Shown in pieces: positions 54,521-63,892 of a DNA stretch of 64,000 nucleotides. The stretch covers positions 248,001 through 312,000 of the forward strand of contig CANNGA010000003.1 of assembly GCA_947504035.1 (NCBI GenBank), read 5' to 3'. Under the pieces are notes generated by a model. That model made no database searches. It saw only the letters and a program-made list of their open reading frames with translations, and was not told the origin of the DNA. Position 1 is the stretch's first letter. Each line of letters opens with the position of its first letter. This DNA is from an uncultured Flavobacteriaceae bacterium. Its GTDB lineage: Bacteria > Bacteroidota > Bacteroidia > Flavobacteriales > Flavobacteriaceae. The position numbers were made by a program, and so were the translations under genes.

Positions 54521-55645
54521 TTATTTTTTAGAAGCTGTTTTGTGTTTCTTGATATTAGCTACAAATTGATCGAAAAGATATACCGAATCGTGCGGTCCTG
54601 GGCTAGCTTCTGGGTGGTATTGTACCGAAAAGCAGTTTTTAGATGTCATCGCCAAACCTGCCACTGTATCATCATTTAAATGCACATGGGTTACTTTTAA
54701 ATCGCTATTGGCTTCAGCTTCTTCTCTATTTACCGCAAAACCGTGGTTTTGAGATGTGATTTCCCCCTTACCTGTAATTAGGTTTTTTACAGGATGATTA
54801 ATCCCTCTATGACCATTGTGCATTTTATATGTAGACACGCCATTTGCTATGGCGATAACCTGGTGTCCTAAACAAATACCAAACAACGGTAAGTTTCTCT
54901 TAATAATTTCTTTTGCTACTGCCTGCGCCTCTACTAATGGTTCTGGATCACCAGGGCCGTTAGATAAGAAATACCCATCAGGCTGGAATGCTTCTAATTC
55001 TTCAAATGTTGCGTTGTATGGAAATACCTTAACGTACACATCTCTACTTGCAATATGTCTTAATATATTTTTCTTTATCCCAATATCTAATGCAGCAACT
55101 TTATACGTCGCATTTTCATCACCGTAAAAATAAGGTGTTTTTGTAGAGACTTTAGAGGCCAATTCTAAACCGTTCATTGCTGGAACTTCTGCCAATTGTT
55201 GCTTTAAGCCTTCTATATTATCGACTTCGGTAGATATCACAGCATTCATAGCGCCATGTTCTCTAATGTAGCTCACCAATGCTCTGGTATCAACATCAGA
55301 AATAGCAAGAAGATTATTTTTATCTAAGAAATCTTCTAATGACAAATCTGCAGCATCTCGTGAATAATCGTAACTAAAGTTTTTTACGATTAATCCAGAA
55401 ATCTTAATAGAATCGGATTCTACTTCTTCTGCATTAGTACCGTAGTTCCCTATATGTGCATTTGTAGCCACCATTAACTGTCCAAAATACGAAGGGTCTG
55501 TAAAAATCTCTTGATACCCTGTCATTCCAGTATTAAAACAAACTTCTCCAAATGAAGTCCCTTGCTTATTACCTACTGCTTTACCATAAAAAATTGTACC
55601 ATCTGCAAGTAGAACGATTGCATTTTGTCTCTTTTGATATTTCAT
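54521..55645 (-). CDS. carA: Carbamoyl-phosphate synthase small (glutaminase) subunit
   Basis: A 374-residue subunit that supplies ammonia from glutamine to the large subunit CarB for pyrimidine and arginine synthesis. The class I amidotransferase triad is visible as Cys in FGICLGHQ (about 245), and His and Glu in VQYHPEASPGP (about 345). The N-terminal CPSase_sm_chain domain has FGEVCFNTGMTGYQEI. Length is normal. The large subunit gene is not in this window. It lies between rplQ and eno as in other Flavobacteriaceae. Confidence 0.98.
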   Translation of the reverse strand: MKYQKRQNAIVLLADGTIFYGKAVGNKQGTSFGEVCFNTGMTGYQEIFTDPSYFGQLMVATNAHIGNYGTNAEEVESDSIKISGLIVKNFSYDYSRDAADLSLEDFLDKNNLLAISDVDTRALVSYIREHGAMNAVISTEVDNIEGLKQQLAEVPAMNGLELASKVSTKTPYFYGDENATYKVAALDIGIKKNILRHIASRDVYVKVFPYNATFEELEAFQPDGYFLSNGPGDPEPLVEAQAVAKEIIKRNLPLFGICLGHQVIAIANGVSTYKMHNGHRGINHPVKNLITGKGEITSQNHGFAVNREEAEANSDLKVTHVHLNDDTVAGLAMTSKNCFSVQYHPEASPGPHDSVYLFDQFVANIKKHKTASKK

Positions 55646-55878
55646 GTGTTTAAATATAATTTTAGATATAACTTATAATGCGTTGATTCCTTAGTTACCA
55701 TCACACTACACCTTTTGTCAAGACAAGTTACATCTCATGATTCATTTTGTTCTGCGTTCAGTTTTAATGCGTTTTATAGCTATGGCCTTCGTATAAATAG
55801 GCTCCATACAACACCAGTTAAAACCTTACCCTAGGCTAATCGTGATTAGCGTCTTATGTTTTGCAAAAATCCAAAAAA

Positions 55879-55908
55879 AAAGGATAAACCAAAAATAGTT
55901 TATCCTTT
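55879..55908 (-). terminator. Terminator of the ribosomal/rpoA operon
   Basis: AAAGGATAAAC (55879-55889) pairs exactly with GTTTATCCTTT (55898-55908) around an eight-base loop. An A run next to the stem gives a T tract on the minus strand. It lies about 25 bases after the rplQ stop codon. Confidence 0.85.
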
Positions 55909-55931
55909 ATATGTTAAATGCTTATCAACAT

Positions 55932-56405
55932 TTATTCCTCTTCGTTAGATGCTTTAGTTTCAACAGGAGCAGCTGCAGCTGGTTTAGAACCACCTCTTCT
56001 ACTTCTTCTTGTTGTTTTCTTCTTAGCACTATCTGCGTTATAGATCTCGTTGTAGTCAACTAACTCTATCATTGCCATATCGGCGTTATCACCTGCACGA
56101 TTACCCAATTTAATAATTCTTGTGTAACCTCCTGGTCTGTCTCCTATTTTAGTAGCAACATCTCTAAACAATTCTGTTACGGCTTCTTTTTGTCTTAAAC
56201 GACTAAAAGCAATACGTCTGTTGTGCGTAGTATCCTCTTTAGACTTTGTGATGATAGGCTCAACAAATTGCTTTAATGCTTTAGCTTTTGCAACAGTAGT
56301 GTTGATACGCTTGTGCTCTATTAAAGAACAAGCCATATTTGCTAACATTGCTTTTCTGTGTGCTGTTTTTCTACCTAAATGGTTTATTTTTTTTCCGTGT
56401 CTCAT
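55932..56405 (-). CDS. rplQ: 50S ribosomal protein L17
   Basis: A 157-residue large-subunit protein. The conserved core is [24 protein letters not shown] at the N-terminus (only the family pattern is quoted in part: [10 protein letters not shown]), followed by [10 protein letters not shown] and [17 protein letters not shown]. The last 40 residues are a basic and then Ala/Glu-rich extension ([19 protein letters not shown]) found in Bacteroidota L17 and absent from the E. coli protein. It is the last gene of the alpha operon, directly after rpoA, and is followed by a hairpin terminator. Confidence 0.98.
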   Translation of the reverse strand: MRHGKKINHLGRKTAHRKAMLANMACSLIEHKRINTTVAKAKALKQFVEPIITKSKEDTTHNRRIAFSRLRQKEAVTELFRDVATKIGDRPGGYTRIIKLGNRAGDNADMAMIELVDYNEIYNADSAKKKTTRRSRRGGSKPAAAAPVETKASNEEE

Positions 56406-56538
56406 GACCTTTGTGTTATCATCTTGCTACCAAACCACTTTTAAATGTGGGAGCAAAATATGATTAATAATAATTTTTGACTTTCGATTTTAGATTTACG
56501 ACACCTAAGAGCTGTCGCAAATCTAAATTATAATCGTA

Positions 56539-57531
56539 TTAGTCTTTATCTAATTTATATTTGCTTAAGTCCATTCCGAAATTTAAGCCTTTAACATGTA
56601 CCAATTCTTCTAGTTCTGTTAAAGATTTTTTACCGAAGTTACGGAACTTCATTAAGTCATTTTTATTAAATGATACTAAATCTCCTAAAGTATCTACTTC
56701 AGCAGCTTTCAAACAGTTTAATGCACGTACCGATAAATCCATATCGATAAGTTTTGTTTTTAACAACTGTCTCATATGAAGTGATTCTTCATCGTAAGTT
56801 TCAGTCTGCGCAATTTCATCCGCTTCTAAAGTGATACGCTCATCTGAGAATAACATGAAGTGATGAATTAATGTTTTAGCAGCTTCTGTTAAAGCATCTT
56901 GAGGTGTTATAGAACCGTCTGTTATGATTTCGAAAACTAATTTTTCGTAATCTGTTTTTTGCTCTACACGGTAATTCTCAATACTATACTTTACATTCTT
57001 TATAGGTGTGTATATAGAATCTGTAAAAATTGTTCCTATTGGTGCTGAAGGCTTCTTATTCTCTTCTGCAGGAACATATCCTCTACCTTTTTCTATAGTG
57101 ATTTCCATATTGATGCTCACTTTAGGATCTAAATTACAGACTACTAATTCTGAATTTAATACTTGAAATCCTGAGATGAACTTTTGAAAATCTCCAGCTA
57201 ATATTTGTTCTTGACCAGAGATAGAAATAGAGATAGATTCGTTATCGATATCTTCTATCTGTCTTTTAAAACGTACTTGCTTTAAGTTTAAGATGATTTC
57301 TGTTACATCTTCAACTACTCCTGCTATTGCCGAAAACTCATGATCTACACCTTCTATTCTAACCGATGTAATTGCAAAACCTTCTAAAGAGGATAATAAC
57401 ACTCTTCTAAGTGCATTTCCTACTGTTAAACCATAACCTGGTTCTAATGGTCTGAATTCGAATTTACCTTCGAAATCAGTAGAATCAATCATGATAACTT
57501 TATCAGGCTTCTGAAAATTAAATACTGCCAT
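56539..57531 (-). CDS. rpoA: RNA polymerase alpha subunit
   Basis: A 330-residue subunit that nucleates RNA polymerase assembly and contacts regulators and DNA. The N-terminal domain has [20 protein letters not shown] (about 22-41) and the C-terminal domain the helix-hairpin-helix [17 protein letters not shown] and [17 protein letters not shown]. The longest frame starts 25 codons earlier. The ATG at 57531 ([12 protein letters not shown]) is chosen because it matches the usual family N-terminus. Gene order rpsD-rpoA-rplQ is the standard alpha operon. Confidence 0.97.
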   Translation of the reverse strand: MAVFNFQKPDKVIMIDSTDFEGKFEFRPLEPGYGLTVGNALRRVLLSSLEGFAITSVRIEGVDHEFSAIAGVVEDVTEIILNLKQVRFKRQIEDIDNESISISISGQEQILAGDFQKFISGFQVLNSELVVCNLDPKVSINMEITIEKGRGYVPAEENKKPSAPIGTIFTDSIYTPIKNVKYSIENYRVEQKTDYEKLVFEIITDGSITPQDALTEAAKTLIHHFMLFSDERITLEADEIAQTETYDEESLHMRQLLKTKLIDMDLSVRALNCLKAAEVDTLGDLVSFNKNDLMKFRNFGKKSLTELEELVHVKGLNFGMDLSKYKLDKD

Positions 57532-57626
57532 AGTGTTCTTCGTTTTAATTGTGATTTGGTTGCGCGATTTAAAAGTTTGAAGAACACTAATAAATCCTTT
57601 GGCCAAATACCAATATGATTAATGTA

Positions 57627-58232
57627 TTATTTAGAGTATAATTCAACGATAAATTGCTCGTTGATATTTTCTGGAATTTGAATTCTCGCAGGAACAGAAA
57701 CGTAAGTACCAGTCTTTGTATCGTTATTCCAAGTAATCCATTCAAAAACATTACTAGAATTTGAAAGTGATCTTTCGATAGCTTCTAATGACTTAGATTT
57801 TTCTCTTACAGCAACAACATCACCAGCTTTTAATTGGTAAGAAGGGATGTTAACCAACTCGCCATTTACTGTTATGTGTCTGTGAGATACTAATTGACGT
57901 GCACCGCTTCTAGAAGGCGAAATACCCATTCTGTAAACAACGTTGTCTAATCTAGATTCACATAATTGTAATAATACTTCACCGGTAATACCCTGTGCTG
58001 TTCTTGCTTTCTTAAATAAGCCTCTAAATTGACGCTCTAAAATACCGTAAGTGTATTTTGCTTTTTGTTTTTCTTGCAACTGGATTGCGTACTCAGACTT
58101 CTTACCACGTCTTCTTGCGTTACCATGTTGCCCTGGAGGGTAATTTCTTTTTTCAAAAGATTTGTCTTCTCCGAATATAGCTTCGCCAAATTTACGCGCT
58201 ATTTTAGTTTTAGGACCAGTATATCTTGCCAT
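57627..58232 (-). CDS. rpsD: 30S ribosomal protein S4
   Basis: A 201-residue small-subunit assembly protein with the S4 RNA-binding domain (about 92-155, [25 protein letters not shown]). In E. coli S4 also represses its own operon. It is separated from rpsK by 196 bases, unusually wide for this cluster. That gap contains an AT-rich hairpin and a -7 box, so rpsD-rpoA-rplQ may have a separate promoter. Confidence 0.98.
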   Translation of the reverse strand: MARYTGPKTKIARKFGEAIFGEDKSFEKRNYPPGQHGNARRRGKKSEYAIQLQEKQKAKYTYGILERQFRGLFKKARTAQGITGEVLLQLCESRLDNVVYRMGISPSRSGARQLVSHRHITVNGELVNIPSYQLKAGDVVAVREKSKSLEAIERSLSNSSNVFEWITWNNDTKTGTYVSVPARIQIPENINEQFIVELYSK

Positions 58233-58337
58233 TTTAAATTTGTTTTGAGAGGGGTTATGAATTAAGGTCTTAATCTTATCCTTCGATAACCGTTAACCGC
58301 TCGTTGATACTTGTTTATAATTATTTTTTCAGTTTGC

Positions 58338-58345
58338 AAATTTAC
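58338..58345 (-). promoter_or_regulatory. Possible internal -7 promoter element TAAATTTG upstream of rpsD
   Basis: The minus strand reads TAAATTTG, an exact TAnnTTTG match, directly after an AT-rich hairpin in the rpsK-rpsD gap. It would give a leader of about 100 bases for rpsD-rpoA-rplQ. No matching -33 TTTG was seen. Confidence 0.4.
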
Positions 58346-58348
58346 GCA

Positions 58349-58391
58349 AAAAATTAATACCACCTATATGTTAGATGATATTAATTTTTTA
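58349..58391 (-). terminator. AT-rich hairpin in the rpsK-rpsD gap
   Basis: AAAAAATTAATA (58349-58360) and TATTAATTTTTT (58380-58391) form a 12-pair stem around a 19-base loop. The stem has no G-C pair, so it is a weak terminator at best. It could instead be an attenuator or a protein-binding element. Confidence 0.4.
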
Positions 58392-58428
58392 TGTACTTGC
58401 GTATTTAATACCGTTAGTTAAAACGTGA

Positions 58429-58812
58429 TTAAACTCTTCTTCTTTTAGGAGGACGACAACCGTTATGTGGTAATGGAGTAACATCGATAATTTCTGTTAC
58501 TTCAATTCCTGCATTGTGTATAGAACGGATAGCAGATTCTCTACCATTACCCGGGCCTTTCACATATACCTTAACTTTTTTCAATCCAGCTTCTATAGCT
58601 ACTCCAGATGCGTCTTCTGCAGCTAACTGCGCAGCATAAGGTGTATTTTTCTTAGAACCTCTAAATCCCATTTTACCGGCAGAAGACCATGAAATTACAT
58701 CGCCTTTCTTGTTCGTTAATGAGATGATGATATTGTTAAAAGAAGCTGTTACGTGCGCTTCTCCAATAGCATCTACTATTACTTTACGTTTTTTTGTACT
58801 TGACTTTGCCAT
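58429..58812 (-). CDS. rpsK: 30S ribosomal protein S11
   Basis: A 127-residue platform protein of the small subunit. Conserved parts are [29 protein letters not shown] and the C-terminal [13 protein letters not shown], all typical. It lies 113 bases after rpsM. The spacer is one of the related hairpin repeats described for this cluster. Confidence 0.98.
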   Translation of the reverse strand: MAKSSTKKRKVIVDAIGEAHVTASFNNIIISLTNKKGDVISWSSAGKMGFRGSKKNTPYAAQLAAEDASGVAIEAGLKKVKVYVKGPGNGRESAIRSIHNAGIEVTEIIDVTPLPHNGCRPPKRRRV

Positions 58813-58921
58813 ATTCTTTTAGTTTTTAGTTGCTAGTTTTTAGTTATTGGAATCCTAAACTTTTACATTTCTAACAGATTCTTCTAACGTCCAAATACTA
58901 ATGACTAATGACTATTTTTTA
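58813..58921. repeat. Imperfect hairpin spacer repeat, copy A (rpsM-rpsK gap)
   Basis: The rpsM-rpsK spacer resembles the rpmJ-rpsM spacer over nearly its full length, with shared blocks such as GTTTTTAGTT, GAATCCTAAAC and ACTAATGACT in the same order. Its two ends are roughly complementary (TAGTTTTTAGTTATTGG against CTAATGACTAATGACTA), so it can fold as a long imperfect hairpin. Confidence 0.65.
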
Positions 58922-58925
58922 ATTA

Positions 58926-59300
58926 TTACTTCGTTGCTTTTTTCTTGTTAGCAACAGTTTTTCTTCTACCTTTTCGCGTTCTAGAGTTGTTCTTAGTACG
59001 CTGCCCTCTTAATGGTAGACCAGCTCTGTGACGAATCCCTCTGTAACATCCTATGTCCATTAAACGCTTAATGTTCAACTGTGTTTCAGAACGTAATTCA
59101 CCTTCTATAGTATAAGTTCCAACAGCTTCACGGATCGCTCCTATTTCATCATCTGTCCAATCTTGTACTTTAGTGTTTTCGTCTACTTTAGCGGTTGCTA
59201 AAATCTCTTGTGATCTACTTCTACCTATTCCGAAGATATAAGTTAAAGAAATAACACCTCTCTTTTGTTTTGGTATATCTACACCTGCAATTCTTGCCAT
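58926..59300 (-). CDS. rpsM: 30S ribosomal protein S13
   Basis: A 124-residue head protein of the small subunit. The N-terminal [18 protein letters not shown] and [13 protein letters not shown]-type helix-two-turn-helix, the [19 protein letters not shown] motif and a basic Lys/Arg-rich tail are all standard. It is flanked on both sides by copies of the same hairpin-like spacer. Confidence 0.98.
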   Translation of the reverse strand: MARIAGVDIPKQKRGVISLTYIFGIGRSRSQEILATAKVDENTKVQDWTDDEIGAIREAVGTYTIEGELRSETQLNIKRLMDIGCYRGIRHRAGLPLRGQRTKNNSRTRKGRRKTVANKKKATK

Positions 59301-59408
59301 ATTATTCTTAGTTTCTAGTTGTCAGTTTTTAGTTGTTAGAATCCTAAACATTTCTATTTCAAGCAGATTCATCTAACTTCTAAACACTAATGACTCATGT
59401 CTAATTTT
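59301..59408. repeat. Imperfect hairpin spacer repeat, copy B (rpmJ-rpsM gap)
   Basis: This spacer is a diverged direct copy of the one on the other side of rpsM. GAATCCTAAAC, CAGATTC-x-TCTAAC and ACTAATGACT appear in the same order and spacing. The ends can pair in the same way as in copy A. Confidence 0.65.
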
Positions 59409-59525
59409 TTATCCTTGTCTTTGTTTAAACCTAGGATTCTTTTTGTTTATTACGTAAAGTCTACCTTTTCTACGCACTATTTTACAATCTGCGCTTCTTT
59501 TCTTTACTGATGCTCTTACTTTCAT
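59409..59525 (-). CDS. rpmJ: 50S ribosomal protein L36
   Basis: A 38-residue protein too short for routine frame lists, read directly from the minus strand: [20 protein letters not shown], then a [18 protein letters not shown] tail. The Cys and the basic C-terminus with NPRFKQRQG identify L36. It sits between infA and rpsM, its normal place in the spc/alpha cluster. Only one zinc-type Cys remains (SADC), as in the Cys-minus form of L36. Confidence 0.97.
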   Translation of the reverse strand: MKVRASVKKRSADCKIVRRKGRLYVINKKNPRFKQRQG

Positions 59526-59613
59526 CTTAATTCTAGTTTAATAGTTTAAAAGTCTAAAAGTTGAACAACTTTGCTTTACAACTTTCTACTTTATTACTTT
59601 ACAACTTAATGTA

Positions 59614-59829
59614 TTAGTACCTGTATGTTATACGAGCCTTCGTTAAATCGTAAGGACTCATTTCTAATTTCACTTTGTCTCCTGGTAACAATTTAATGTA
59701 ATGCATACGCATTTTACCAGAAATATGTGCTGTCACGATGTGACCATTCTCTAATTCTACACGAAACATTGCATTTGATAACGCTTCTATTATTGTTCCG
59801 TCTTGTTCTATAGCTGCTTGTTTTGCCAT
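59614..59829 (-). CDS. infA: Translation initiation factor IF-1
   Basis: A 71-residue S1/OB-fold factor that occupies the ribosomal A site during initiation. The conserved [19 protein letters not shown] and [19 protein letters not shown] segments and the TYRY end are typical. It lies 88 bases before rpmJ in transcription order and 108 bases after secY. Confidence 0.98.
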   Translation of the reverse strand: MAKQAAIEQDGTIIEALSNAMFRVELENGHIVTAHISGKMRMHYIKLLPGDKVKLEMSPYDLTKARITYRY

Positions 59830-59937
59830 GTTTTAGGTTTTAGTTATTAGCCCTTTAGGTGTTAGAAAGCTATGTACTATACTGTTAATTTAATCTAATT
59901 GTTTCTAATGTCTAATCGACTATATACTATTTGCTAA
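59830..59937. repeat. Possible third hairpin spacer repeat, copy C (secY-infA gap)
   Basis: The spacer begins with GTTTTAGTTATTAG and ends with segments such as CTAATGTCTAATCGACTA, the same two building blocks as copies A and B. The middle part differs. The similarity is weaker and may reflect low complexity. Confidence 0.4.
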
Positions 59938-61290
59938 TTAAGCTACTGCTTTTCTATTCTTACCTGTTTTCATTAAGCCATCGTAATGTCTGTTCAACAA
60001 GTATGAATTAATTTGTTGTACTGTATCTATAGCCACACCTACCATGATGAGCATAGAGGTACCTCCAAAGAATAAAGCCCAACCTTGTTGTACATTCATT
60101 AACTTTACAATAAACGCTGGAAAGATAGCTATAAGTGCTAAAAATATAGACCCTGGTAATGTTATTTGAGACATGATTTTATCTAAATACTCTGATGTTT
60201 CAGACCCTGGACGAATCCCTGGTATAAAACCGCCACTACGCTTTAAATCATCTGCCATTTTGTTTGTTGGTACTGTAATTGCGGTATAGAAGTATGTGAA
60301 TACTATAATTAATAACGCAAATATCAAGTTGTACCAAAATCCAAATATATCAGAAAAATTTGTTTGAATCCATAGGCCTGAAGCTGTATCTTTTAATAAA
60401 GAAGATTCTCCAATAAGTCCAGGAACAAACATAATTGCTTGAGCAAATATAATCGGCATTACTCCAGAAGCATTTAATTTTAAAGGGATGTACTGTCTAG
60501 ACCCTCCTTCTGCAGCTTTCTCGTAACCACCAGAAGCGGTTCTACGTGCATATTGAACAGCAATTTTTCGTACTGCCATTACCAACATGATAGACGCTAG
60601 GATGATTACAAACCATACTACCAATTCAATTAAAATCATGATCAAACCACCGTTTGACTCTGTTACTCTTGCTGCATACTCTTGCACAAAAGACTGCGGT
60701 AACGTTGCTATAATACCTACCATGATTAACAATGAAATACCATTACCAATACCTTTATCGGTAATTTTTTCACCTAACCACATAGCGAATATACAGCCTG
60801 TGACTAATATCACTATAGAAGAAAAATAGAACAAACCACCCGTACCTAATAGGAAAGCAGACTGTGGTATTCCTAAAGCTGGTAAGCTAGCCAGGTAACC
60901 TGGAGCTTGTAGCAAACAGATACCTATTGTCAACCAACGCGTGATTTGTGTTATTTTCTTTTGTCCACTCGCACCCTCTTTTTGCAGTTTCTGCAAATAA
61001 GGAATTGCAATCCCCATTAACTGTACAACAATAGAAGCTGAAATGTAAGGCATGATACCAAGTGCAAAAATAGATGCGTTTGCAAATGCACCTCCTGTAA
61101 AAGCATTCAAAATGCTTAATATACCTGTATCTGTCTTATCGGACAAGGCACCTAATTGTGCAGCATCTATACCTGGTAATACAACTTGAGCACCAAATCG
61201 ATAAACTAATAATAGACTCACACTAACGATGATTCTATTTCTTAGTTCTTCAATTTTCCAAACATTTTTTATTGATTCTATAAATTTCAT
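59938..61290 (-). CDS. secY: Protein translocase subunit SecY
   Basis: A 450-residue channel subunit of the Sec translocon with ten membrane helices. Conserved parts are LGIMPYISASIVVQLM (helix 2), GIGNGISLLIM, and FFYTAITVPTNKMADDLKRSGGFIPGIRPG with the loop that contacts ribosome and SecA (only short parts quoted: KRSGGFIPGIRPG). Length and position after rplO are standard. Confidence 0.98.
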   Translation of the reverse strand: MKFIESIKNVWKIEELRNRIIVSVSLLLVYRFGAQVVLPGIDAAQLGALSDKTDTGILSILNAFTGGAFANASIFALGIMPYISASIVVQLMGIAIPYLQKLQKEGASGQKKITQITRWLTIGICLLQAPGYLASLPALGIPQSAFLLGTGGLFYFSSIVILVTGCIFAMWLGEKITDKGIGNGISLLIMVGIIATLPQSFVQEYAARVTESNGGLIMILIELVVWFVIILASIMLVMAVRKIAVQYARRTASGGYEKAAEGGSRQYIPLKLNASGVMPIIFAQAIMFVPGLIGESSLLKDTASGLWIQTNFSDIFGFWYNLIFALLIIVFTYFYTAITVPTNKMADDLKRSGGFIPGIRPGSETSEYLDKIMSQITLPGSIFLALIAIFPAFIVKLMNVQQGWALFFGGTSMLIMVGVAIDTVQQINSYLLNRHYDGLMKTGKNRKAVA

Positions 61291-61304
61291 ACGTTAATGT
61301 CGTC

Positions 61305-61757
61305 TTATAAAGTTATCGCTTCTCCTCCTGCTGCTTCGATAGCTGCTTTAGCTGAAGCTGAAAATTTGTGAGCAGATACTTTTAGTTTTGCTTTTAATTC
61401 TCCTCTTCCTAATACTTTAACAAGGTCGTTTTTACCTGCTAATCTATTAGAAAATAATGTTTCAAAATCAACAACATCGCTTACCTTCTTATCATCTACT
61501 AACGCTTGTAACGTATCTAGGTTGATAGCTTGGTAGGCTACACGGTTAATATTAGTAAAACCAAACTTAGGTACACGTCTTTGTAATGGCATTTGTCCAC
61601 CTTCAAATCCTAATTTCTTAGAATATCCAGAACGGGACTTAGCCCCTTTGTGACCACGTGTTGCCGTACCACCTTTTCCTGAACCTTGTCCGCGACCTAC
61701 TCGCTTGCCTTGTGTTTTTACCGATCCTTTTGCCGGTTGTAAGTTACTTAAATTCAT
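61305..61757 (-). CDS. rplO: 50S ribosomal protein L15
   Basis: A 150-residue large-subunit protein. The Gly/Lys-rich N-terminus (RVGRGQGSGKGGTATRGHKG), GQMPLQRRVPKFGF and the C-terminal L18e/L15 domain with KVSAHKFSASAKAAIEAAGG identify it. It lies 12 bases after rpmD and 14 bases before secY. Confidence 0.98.
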   Translation of the reverse strand: MNLSNLQPAKGSVKTQGKRVGRGQGSGKGGTATRGHKGAKSRSGYSKKLGFEGGQMPLQRRVPKFGFTNINRVAYQAINLDTLQALVDDKKVSDVVDFETLFSNRLAGKNDLVKVLGRGELKAKLKVSAHKFSASAKAAIEAAGGEAITL

Positions 61758-61769
61758 TGTTGTTATGTG

Positions 61770-61949
61770 TTAAGCTTCTTCTACAGAAACTAAATGTGAA
61801 ACTTTAGCAACCATACCAAGTATATTTGGTGTAGCTTCATGCTCTTTTACTTGTCCAATCTTCTTAAGACCCAAAGCTTCTAACGTTCTTTTTTGTCTTT
61901 GCGTACGATTGATTGCGCTTTTAACTTTTTTTACTTTAATCTTTGCCAT
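61770..61949 (-). CDS. rpmD: 50S ribosomal protein L30
   Basis: A 59-residue protein read directly from the minus strand. It starts MAKIKVKKVKSAINRTQRQK and continues with RTLEALGLKKIGQVKEHE and TPNILGMVAKVSHLV, all typical of the short bacterial L30. It lies between rpsE and rplO, its normal position. Spacers are about 11 bases on each side. Confidence 0.97.
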   Translation of the reverse strand: MAKIKVKKVKSAINRTQRQKRTLEALGLKKIGQVKEHEATPNILGMVAKVSHLVSVEEA

Positions 61950-61960
61950 CTCTGTCTGTA

Positions 61961-62485
61961 TTAAGCGTTAAAAACTTGTTCAAGTGAAATACCTCTATCT
62001 CTTGCTATAGCTTTAGCATCTCTTAGTTGTAATAAAGCATCGAAAGTTGCTTTAACAACATTATGAGGGTTCGATGAACCTTGAGATTTTGATAATACAT
62101 CGTGTACACCTACGGCTTCAAGAACCGTTCTAACGGCTCCACCTGCAATTACACCTGTACCAGGAGCTGCTGGAATAATATTTACTCTAGCACCACCGTA
62201 TTTTCCTTTTTGCTCATGAGGTAAAGTTCCTTTGATGATAGGAATACGTACAAGGTTTTTCTTAGCGTCTTCTACTGCTTTTGCAATTGCACTAGCAACA
62301 TCTTTAGATTTCCCTAAACCTTGTCCTACAACACCTGCTTCATCACCAACAACTACTATTGCCGAAAAACCGAATGCTCTACCACCTTTTGTTACCTTAG
62401 TAACTCTTTGCACACCAACAAGACGATCTTTAAGATCTAATCCTCCTGGTTTTACTAATTCTGCGCTTTTATATTTTTGATACAT
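61961..62485 (-). CDS. rpsE: 30S ribosomal protein S5
   Basis: A 174-residue small-subunit protein involved in decoding accuracy. The double-stranded RNA-binding N-terminal domain ([19 protein letters not shown]) and the C-terminal fold with [19 protein letters not shown] and [16 protein letters not shown] are complete. It lies six bases after rplR. Confidence 0.98.
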   Translation of the reverse strand: MYQKYKSAELVKPGGLDLKDRLVGVQRVTKVTKGGRAFGFSAIVVVGDEAGVVGQGLGKSKDVASAIAKAVEDAKKNLVRIPIIKGTLPHEQKGKYGGARVNIIPAAPGTGVIAGGAVRTVLEAVGVHDVLSKSQGSSNPHNVVKATFDALLQLRDAKAIARDRGISLEQVFNA

Positions 62486-62491
62486 AATTTC

Positions 62492-62848
62492 TTAGAATTT
62501 AAGTCCTGCTTCTCTTGCGCCTTCGGCTAATGATTTTACTCGTCCGTGGTATAAATACCCGCCTCTATCGAAAGCGATTGTTTCTACACCAGCTTTTAAA
62601 GCTTTTTCTGCAATAGCTTTTCCTACTAAGGCAGCAACTTCACTTTTGTTACCTTTAGCAGCAGCTATATCTTTATCTCTTGAAGATGCAGCGCTAATGG
62701 TTACACCAGTAACGTCATCTACTAATTGAGCATAAATTTCTTTATTACTTCTATAAACAGCTAATCGTGGTCTTGCTTCTGTACCAGAAACAACCTTACG
62801 GATTCTGTTTTTTATTCTTAGTCTTCTATCGTTCTTTGTTAATGCCAT
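62492..62848 (-). CDS. rplR: 50S ribosomal protein L18
   Basis: A 118-residue 5S rRNA-binding protein. The conserved [33 protein letters not shown] and [20 protein letters not shown] segments are all present. It lies nine bases after rplF. Confidence 0.98.
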   Translation of the reverse strand: MALTKNDRRLRIKNRIRKVVSGTEARPRLAVYRSNKEIYAQLVDDVTGVTISAASSRDKDIAAAKGNKSEVAALVGKAIAEKALKAGVETIAFDRGGYLYHGRVKSLAEGAREAGLKF

Positions 62849-62857
62849 AACTTCTTA

Positions 62858-63400
62858 TTAAGCTGATTTACCTGCTTTTCTTCTTATTTCTTCACCAACA
62901 AACTTGATTCCTTTTCCTTTGTAAGGTTCTGGCTTACGGAAGCCACGGATCTTAGCGGCTACTTGACCAACTAATTGTTTATCGTGAGACGTTAGTTTAA
63001 CGATTGGATTCTTTCCTTTTTCAGAAATAGTTTCTATTTTAACTTCAGGAGCGATATCTAAAACGATGTTATGAGAAAATCCTAATGCTAAATCTAATTT
63101 CTGTCCTTGGTTAGAGGCTCTATAACCTACACCAACCAATTCTAATTCTTTTGTCCAACCAGTAGATACACCTGCAATCATGTTATGCATTAAAGATCTG
63201 TATAAGCCATGTTTTGCTTTTTGATCTTTTGTATCTGAAGAACGCGTTACTAATATGTTTCCGTCTTCTACTTTTATAGCAACGGTATCGAAGTTTTGCG
63301 TTAATTCTCCTAATTTTCCTTTTACAGTAACAACGCTATCTTTAACGTCTACTGTTACACCTTCTGGAATGGCTACTGGATTATTTCCTATTCTTGACAT
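62858..63400 (-). CDS. rplF: 50S ribosomal protein L6
   Basis: A 180-residue protein near the factor-binding site of the large subunit. Two homologous domains are present. The signature near the C-terminus reads KIRGFRKPEPYKGKGIKFVG, and the N-terminal SRIGNNPVAIPEGVTV is standard. It lies 18 bases after rpsH. Confidence 0.98.
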   Translation of the reverse strand: MSRIGNNPVAIPEGVTVDVKDSVVTVKGKLGELTQNFDTVAIKVEDGNILVTRSSDTKDQKAKHGLYRSLMHNMIAGVSTGWTKELELVGVGYRASNQGQKLDLALGFSHNIVLDIAPEVKIETISEKGKNPIVKLTSHDKQLVGQVAAKIRGFRKPEPYKGKGIKFVGEEIRRKAGKSA

Positions 63401-63418
63401 TTCTTCTGGGTTTTAAAA

Positions 63419-63817
63419 TTAGTAAACGTAACATAATACTTCACCACCTACATTGTCTCTACGTGCTTGCTTACCTGTCATTACGCCGTGAGACGTAGAA
63501 ACGATGGCAATACCAAGTCCGTTAAGGATTCTAGGTAATTCTTTAGCACCTGCATACTTACGTAAACCTGGTGTACTAATACGTTCAATTTTCTTGATTA
63601 CGGGTTCTTTTGTTTCTTTGTTATACTTAAGTGCTATCTTAATAGAACCTTGTACACTTGAATCATCGAACTTGTAGCTTAAAATATATCCTTGTTCGAA
63701 TAATATTTTAGTAATGTCTTTCTTTAAGTTAGATGCAGGAATTTCTACCACTCTGTGGTTTGCTCTAATTGCATTTCTAACTCTCGTAAGATAATCCGCT
63801 ATTGGATCTGAATACAT
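63419..63817 (-). CDS. rpsH: 30S ribosomal protein S8
   Basis: A 132-residue small-subunit protein that binds 16S rRNA helix 21 and, in E. coli, represses the spc operon. The N-terminal DPIADYLTRVRNAIRANH and the C-terminal GLGIAIVSTSHGVMTGKQAR are typical. It lies about 75 bases after rpsN. Confidence 0.98.
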   Translation of the reverse strand: MYSDPIADYLTRVRNAIRANHRVVEIPASNLKKDITKILFEQGYILSYKFDDSSVQGSIKIALKYNKETKEPVIKKIERISTPGLRKYAGAKELPRILNGLGIAIVSTSHGVMTGKQARRDNVGGEVLCYVY

Positions 63818-63892
63818 ATTTATTAATTTGCGGTTGTGGTTTTCAATACCGTCTCTCGGCTTGAACCTACTACCAATTTATAATTCTTTTTT

